Source: Alicyclobacillus kakegawensis NBRC 103104 (GTDB taxonomy: Bacteria; Bacillota; Bacilli; Alicyclobacillales; Alicyclobacillaceae). From it: DNA of 64,000 bases. The notes below the pieces were generated by a model. The model saw only the letters and a program-made list of their open reading frames with translations, did no database searches and was not told the origin of the DNA. This document shows positions 59,998-64,000 of this stretch, piece after piece (the stretch's first letter is position 1; every line of letters starts with the position of its first letter). Location of the stretch: the NCBI RefSeq assembly GCF_001552655.1, contig NZ_BCRP01000006.1, positions 1 to 64,000 on the forward strand, written 5' to 3'. The translations under genes and the position numbers were made by a program.

Positions 59998-61362
59998 TCA
60001 GACGAACACCTTGCCTGGGTTGAGAATGCCGTTGGGGTCCAAAACCGCTTTCATGGCCTTCATCAACGGCAGCAGATCGGCGTGCTCGCGGGCCAAGTGT
60101 TTGATCTTGCCCAACCCCACTCCGTGTTCGCCGGTGCATGTGCCGCCGACCGCCAGCGCGTACTCGACAATCTCATCGTTCACCTGTTCGGCCGCCGCCA
60201 CCTCTCGCTCGTCGTCCGGATCCACCATGAAGCTGATGTGATAGTTGCCGTCCCCGACATGGCCCAGGATGGCGCCGTAGATGCCGTGACGGTCAATGGC
60301 CTGCTGAGCGAACCGTATCGCTTCCGGCATCTTGGAGAGCGGCACGCAGACATCGGTCGCTTTGTGCCGTTTCCCGGGGGCTGTCTGCATGATGGCCAGG
60401 GCGGCGGCGTGGCGAGCTTCCCAGAGGCGGGCACGGGCGTCCCCCTCCGTCTCGAACACAAACGCGTGGCACCCTTCGTCCTCGCAGATCTCCTGAGCCA
60501 GTTGGACCTCCGCCTGCACGGCGGGGCGGCTGCCGGAAAACTCAAGAAACAGAGTGGGCGTTTCCTCGTATGCAGTCTGCTTGAACCGGTTGACTGCGGC
60601 CACTGTCCGCTCATCGACCAACTCCACCCTCGCCACTGGGATGCCGGCGCCGATGATGCCATAGGCAGCCTGACAGGCCGCATCCAGATCGGCAAACACG
60701 GCCCGGGCCGCGATGGTCTGCTCCGGGATGCCGTAGACGCGCAAGGTCAACTCGGTGATGACGCCCAGGGTCCCCTCCGATCCGATGAACAGGTGTGTGA
60801 AATTGTAGCCGGCCGACGTTTTCATGGCCATGCCGCCGGTGCGCACCACGCGTCCATCCGCCAGCACCACCTCCAACCCGAGCACCTGGGTGCGCATCGC
60901 ACCGTAGCGCACCGCCGCCGTGCCGCTGGCGTTGGTGGCCGCCATGCCGCCCAGGGAGGCGTTGGCGCCCGGATCGACCGGGAAAAACAGGCCGTAAGTC
61001 TTCAGGGCGGCGTTTAATTGCTCCCTGGTCACGCCCGGCTGGACGCGGACCAGGAAATCGTTTGGACGAATCTCCACAATCTGGTTCATCCGATTCAGGT
61101 CCAGGCTGATGCCTCCGTGGACGGGGATGATATGGCCTTCGAGGCTCGACGCGACTGCGAACGGGACAACCGGCACGCGCTGGGTGTTGGCGAACTTCAG
61201 GACCTCCGACACCTCCCGCGTCGATGCGGCAAACACCACCACGTCCGGCATGTGCGGGGGATGATAGCTCAGATCGCGCCCGTGCTGCGCGCGGACGGAA
61301 GGGCTGGAACTGACCCGCTCGGGGTCCGGGATGATGGACATCAGGGCTTCTTGTATGTTCAT
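59998..61362 (-). CDS. FAD-linked oxidase, GlcD-like
   Basis: A 454-residue flavoprotein of the vanillyl-alcohol oxidase/GlcD family. The PP-loop FAD-binding core is SSLEGHIIPVHGGISLDL, then DPGANASLGGMAATNASGT and HLFIGSEGTLGVITE. The C-terminal domain ends CTGEHGVGLGKIKHL and NPGKVFV. D-lactate or glycolate dehydrogenation is the usual activity, with electrons passed to quinone or a partner protein; no GlcE or GlcF gene is next to it. The ATG at 61362 follows GGAGGGGG. Confidence 0.88.
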   Translation of the reverse strand: MNIQEALMSIIPDPERVSSSPSVRAQHGRDLSYHPPHMPDVVVFAASTREVSEVLKFANTQRVPVVPFAVASSLEGHIIPVHGGISLDLNRMNQIVEIRPNDFLVRVQPGVTREQLNAALKTYGLFFPVDPGANASLGGMAATNASGTAAVRYGAMRTQVLGLEVVLADGRVVRTGGMAMKTSAGYNFTHLFIGSEGTLGVITELTLRVYGIPEQTIAARAVFADLDAACQAAYGIIGAGIPVARVELVDERTVAAVNRFKQTAYEETPTLFLEFSGSRPAVQAEVQLAQEICEDEGCHAFVFETEGDARARLWEARHAAALAIMQTAPGKRHKATDVCVPLSKMPEAIRFAQQAIDRHGIYGAILGHVGDGNYHISFMVDPDDEREVAAAEQVNDEIVEYALAVGGTCTGEHGVGLGKIKHLAREHADLLPLMKAMKAVLDPNGILNPGKVFV

Positions 61363-61525
61363 GCGTACCCCCTCCTCAGATTGCCCGGCACAATATAGCC
61401 TCATAATACGCCATCTTGCCGGAGCCCGAAATCTTCAAAGATGGTTGTCCGCCTGAGAAAGAGAAAAGCAAGAAGCGCCCGCAACGGGTATAATGGGGAA
61501 AACACGAAGCACGAGGGTACCCATC

Positions 61526-62515
61526 ATGACTCATTTGTCGCGTCGAGGCTGCGCACATGCACATGCTCACAACCATGACCACCAGCACGGGCCCGGCCTG
61601 GTACATACACATGCACCGATCGGCCGGTTGAAGGCCGCGTTCTGGTGGACGGTTTTGATTTTGCTCGTGGAAGTTGCTGGCGGAGTCGCCTCCCATTCGC
61701 TCGCCCTGCTTTCCGACGCTGGACACGTGCTGACCGATTTGGGGGCGATTTCCCTGAGTTGGTACGCTCTCAACCAGTCGCGCAAGCCGGCCGACGAGGC
61801 GATGACCTTCGGTTATCACCGGGCCGGCATCCTGGCGGCGATGATCAACGGTGTCACACTCCTGGTGATCGCTGTCGTCATATTATGGGAGGCATACAGA
61901 AGGCTGCTCCACCCAGAGCCGGTGGCCGGTGCGTTCATGTTCATCAGCGCTGCGGTCGGCCTGGCGGTCAACCTGTATTTGGGACTCGGATTGGGCCGTC
62001 CGGCGAGTCTCAACCTGCGCGCGGTTGCCCTGCACATGCTCGGTGACGCGGCGGCGTCCGCCGGCGTGATAGTGGGCGGGCTCCTCATCCTCGGCACCGG
62101 CTGGTACTGGATAGATCCGGTTCTGAGCATCCTCATCGCGCTGTTTATTGGTTTTGGCGCGTGGCGGCTGGTTCGGCAAACCAGCGGCATCCTGATGGAA
62201 GGAACGCCGAACGACGTCGACTTGGGGCAGGTGGTGGCCGAGATGCGGCGCGTCGACGGAGTCTACGACGTTCACGACGTGCACGTGTGGAGCATTTCCG
62301 ACGGACGCAACGCGCTCTCCTGCCACGCGGTTGTGGACGGCGGCCTGACGATTGAGCAAAGTCAGGCCATCCTGCGGGAAATGGAAGACCGCTTGGTGCA
62401 CCTGGGTATCGGCCACGTGACGATTCAGACGGAAGACCGCGGACACCCGCACGACGATTCGGTGCTCTGCGGGCAAGCGATCCCGACGCGACATCCCGAT
62501 AAACATGTCGATTGA
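61526..62515 (+). CDS. Cation diffusion facilitator (CzcD/ZitB type) metal exporter
   Basis: A 329-residue zinc/cobalt/cadmium:proton antiporter with six membrane helices. A His-rich N-terminal leader (HAHAHNHDHQHGPGLVHTH) precedes helix 1; the metal-site motifs HSLALLSDAGHVLTD and HMLGDAAASAGV are in helices 2 and 5. The C-terminal cytoplasmic domain (DVHDVHVWSISDGRNALSCH) binds regulatory metal. GAGGG lies 8 bases before the ATG. TATAAT occurs at 61489-61494. Confidence 0.92.
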   Translation: MTHLSRRGCAHAHAHNHDHQHGPGLVHTHAPIGRLKAAFWWTVLILLVEVAGGVASHSLALLSDAGHVLTDLGAISLSWYALNQSRKPADEAMTFGYHRAGILAAMINGVTLLVIAVVILWEAYRRLLHPEPVAGAFMFISAAVGLAVNLYLGLGLGRPASLNLRAVALHMLGDAAASAGVIVGGLLILGTGWYWIDPVLSILIALFIGFGAWRLVRQTSGILMEGTPNDVDLGQVVAEMRRVDGVYDVHDVHVWSISDGRNALSCHAVVDGGLTIEQSQAILREMEDRLVHLGIGHVTIQTEDRGHPHDDSVLCGQAIPTRHPDKHVD

Positions 62516-62668
62516 TGTCCGATTTGCCAACATCTCCGAAAATCAGGTACAACATGATCATCGGACTTCGGTATAATGGGGCGAACCACAGCATACGGGA
62601 TCTAATGTTGTCGCGACAAAGTGTCCGGTCGGTATGCATCGAGACAGCGAGTGGGAAGGGTGAATGGC

Positions 62669-63610
62669 GTGCACGGGTCCAAGGTTTGGGCAGCATTGGC
62701 TACCTGCATCCTGTTGACCGGCTGTGGTTCCGTTTCATGGCACTTGGCCGCGAAACCAACGGCTGAGCAAACTCAAGACCGCCAAGCTGTGGCCCAAGGA
62801 ACGAACATCAAGAATTCGGCTGGAGACACCTCGAAAGGGGAGACCGCGACCGACGACACGTTGAGCGTCCGCCCAGCGGAAATCCAGTACCCAACCCTGC
62901 ACTTGGGTGACGCGTCAAACGCGGTCGTCCGCCTGCAGCAGGTTTTGGCACGACTTGGCTATCTGCCGGTTGTCTGGAACGGAAAGGACACCGCCAATGA
63001 CGCCTATGGGGACGAACTCCTGGCACTCAAAGACCCGCCTCAAGGGACATGGGCATGGCGCTATTCGAACACCCCAACCGCCCTGCGCAGCCTGTGGGCT
63101 CCTGGCCGGTACAATGTCATGACGCAAGGAGCGGTGATGACTTTTGAAGAGGTGCACAATCTGACCATCGACGGCATCGCCGGCCCCCAGTTCTGGCAGG
63201 CGTTGATAGAGGCAGACATGAAAGACGAGAAGAGTCCATACCCGTACAGCTATGTGTACGTCAACAAAGACTTGCCGGAAGAGCTGACTTTGTGGGAGGA
63301 CGGGCAAACCATCCTGCATACCAAGGCCAACACGGGCGTCGCAGCTGCTCCGACACCGACCGGTACCTGGCCCGTCTACCTACGCCTGCGTTCACAAACC
63401 ATGACCGGCCGCAACCCTGACGGCAGCGTCTACAAGGACCCGGGTGTCCCTTACATCAGCTACTTCTACCAAGGCGACGCCGTGCACGGATTTGTTCGCC
63501 ACGATTACGGCTGGCCGCAGAGTGTCGGCTGCGTCGAGTTGCCCATCGACGCAGCCAAAACGGCCTGGGAACACATGCATTACGGCACCTTGGTCACCGT
63601 CGCCAACTGA
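62669..63610 (+). CDS. Lipoprotein L,D-transpeptidase (YkuD) with peptidoglycan-binding domain
   Basis: A 313-residue wall enzyme. The GTG start follows GGAAGGGTG, and gives a lipoprotein signal ending LLTGC. A PGBD1-type region (LHLGDASNAVVRLQQVLARLGYLP to GIAGPQFWQAL) is followed by a YkuD catalytic domain with HGFVRHDY then SVGCVELP, the His and Cys of L,D-transpeptidases. It would crosslink or anchor peptidoglycan stems. TATAAT at 62572-62577 may be its -10. Confidence 0.88.
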   Translation: MHGSKVWAALATCILLTGCGSVSWHLAAKPTAEQTQDRQAVAQGTNIKNSAGDTSKGETATDDTLSVRPAEIQYPTLHLGDASNAVVRLQQVLARLGYLPVVWNGKDTANDAYGDELLALKDPPQGTWAWRYSNTPTALRSLWAPGRYNVMTQGAVMTFEEVHNLTIDGIAGPQFWQALIEADMKDEKSPYPYSYVYVNKDLPEELTLWEDGQTILHTKANTGVAAAPTPTGTWPVYLRLRSQTMTGRNPDGSVYKDPGVPYISYFYQGDAVHGFVRHDYGWPQSVGCVELPIDAAKTAWEHMHYGTLVTVAN

Positions 63611-63612
63611 TG

Positions 63613-64000
63613 CTATCTCCCACCCAGCGCCTGCAGGAAATCCACCACCCTATGCACCGCCTCGTGGCTGCCCTGCTCATGCTGGGTGTGATCCAGCGCC
63701 ATAACGATGAGGTAGCTCGGCTTCGTCTCTCCCTTGCGCGTGGCGGCGGCCGCGAACCAGCCCCATTCATCGCCGCCCGCCTGCTTTTCGGCCGTGCCGG
63801 TCTTCCCCGCCACGGTCCAATCCGCGAGCCCAGCGGCCGCATGCGCGGTGCCCGTGCTGTCCGCCACCACGTGACCCAGATCTTGGAGGAGAATTTGCCG
63901 CGTCTTCTCACTCATGACCTGGCGCGCCAATACTTCCGGTTTGCCTTGGCTGACCGTCCTACCAGCCGCGTTCTTGACCTGCTGAATCAGGTACGGGCGC
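63613..64000 (-). CDS. Penicillin-binding protein transpeptidase domain, C-terminal part (cut by window edge)
   Basis: The 3' end of a longer gene; its 5' part lies beyond 64000. The frame is open to the edge: RPYLIQQVKNAAGRT, then VMSEKTRQILLQDLGHVV, the KTG motif in WTVAGKTGTAEKQ, and WGWFAAAATRK. This is the C-terminal third of a class B-like penicillin-binding protein (D,D-transpeptidase). The serine motifs SxxK and SxN would be outside the window. It ends 2 bases after the L,D-transpeptidase stop. Confidence 0.85.
   Translation of the reverse strand, partial: RPYLIQQVKNAAGRTVSQGKPEVLARQVMSEKTRQILLQDLGHVVADSTGTAHAAAGLADWTVAGKTGTAEKQAGGDEWGWFAAAATRKGETKPSYLIVMALDHTQHEQGSHEAVHRVVDFLQALGGR

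Overview
The window looks like chromosome from a fairly GC-rich, endospore-forming member of the Bacillota, probably near Alicyclobacillaceae. The lineage is an inference from gene content and codon use; no rRNA is present. Supporting content: a cggR-gapA-pgk-tpiA-gpmI-eno glycolytic operon with a recognisable CggR operator, a Firmicute-type tmRNA, ComER, three CotF-like coat proteins, a sporulation-type histidine kinase with an upstream 0A-like box, GatCAB, TagO, PspA and two c-di-AMP (ydaO-type) riboswitches. No CRISPR array, phage block, integrase or complete insertion sequence is visible.

Layout. 1-2.7 kb is AT-richer and decayed: a P-loop kinase, a zinc-ribbon frame with no normal start, a frameshifted ArsR-SRPBCC regulator and a doubly frameshifted conserved gene behind a promoter whose spacer is a palindrome. 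It abuts the 3' end of ssrA. 2.7-15 kb (minus strand) holds ssrA, smpB, rnr, an esterase, secG and the whole lower-glycolysis operon under CggR. 15-20 kb has rpoN, comER, a sensor kinase and a membrane-anchored GNAT protein. 20-34 kb has PepF, a pyrimidine-nucleoside phosphorylase fused to cytidine deaminase, a lipid-linked sugar flippase-like protein, a riboswitch-controlled LysM/3D wall protein, a polysaccharide deacetylase, class I fumarase, lysA, two coat proteins and two MFS transporters.

34.3-38.2 kb is a second AT-rich accessory patch: gene fragments, an MFS exporter divergent from a LysR regulator with a perfect dyad over the -10 element, and a fossil of an IS3-type transposase. 38.2-49 kb is core again: an RlmCD-like rRNA methyltransferase, gatCAB, tagO, a 50-residue membrane protein, ligA and pcrA, then tRNA-Pro(CGG). 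49-64 kb carries a DCC-family protein, the pspA/TPM-domain operon, a coat protein, a DUF2512-like protein, long-chain acyl-CoA ligase, a CoA-binding protein, CtaM, a riboswitch-controlled OpuC-like osmoprotectant transporter, a GNAT protein, a GlcD-like oxidase, a CDF metal exporter, an L,D-transpeptidase and the 3' end of a penicillin-binding protein.

Functional links. Lower glycolysis is one regulated unit, and trans-translation/RNA decay (ssrA, smpB, rnr) lies next to it. Wall remodelling and osmolyte uptake are tied together by the two c-di-AMP riboswitches. Pyrimidine salvage is joined in one polypeptide. I did not find a clearly new multi-gene system. The least ordinary items are the phosphorylase-deaminase fusion, the c-di-AMP riboswitch on the OpuC operon, the palindrome filling a promoter spacer beside two frameshifted genes, and the sigma-54-activator-like input domain on the kinase close to rpoN.
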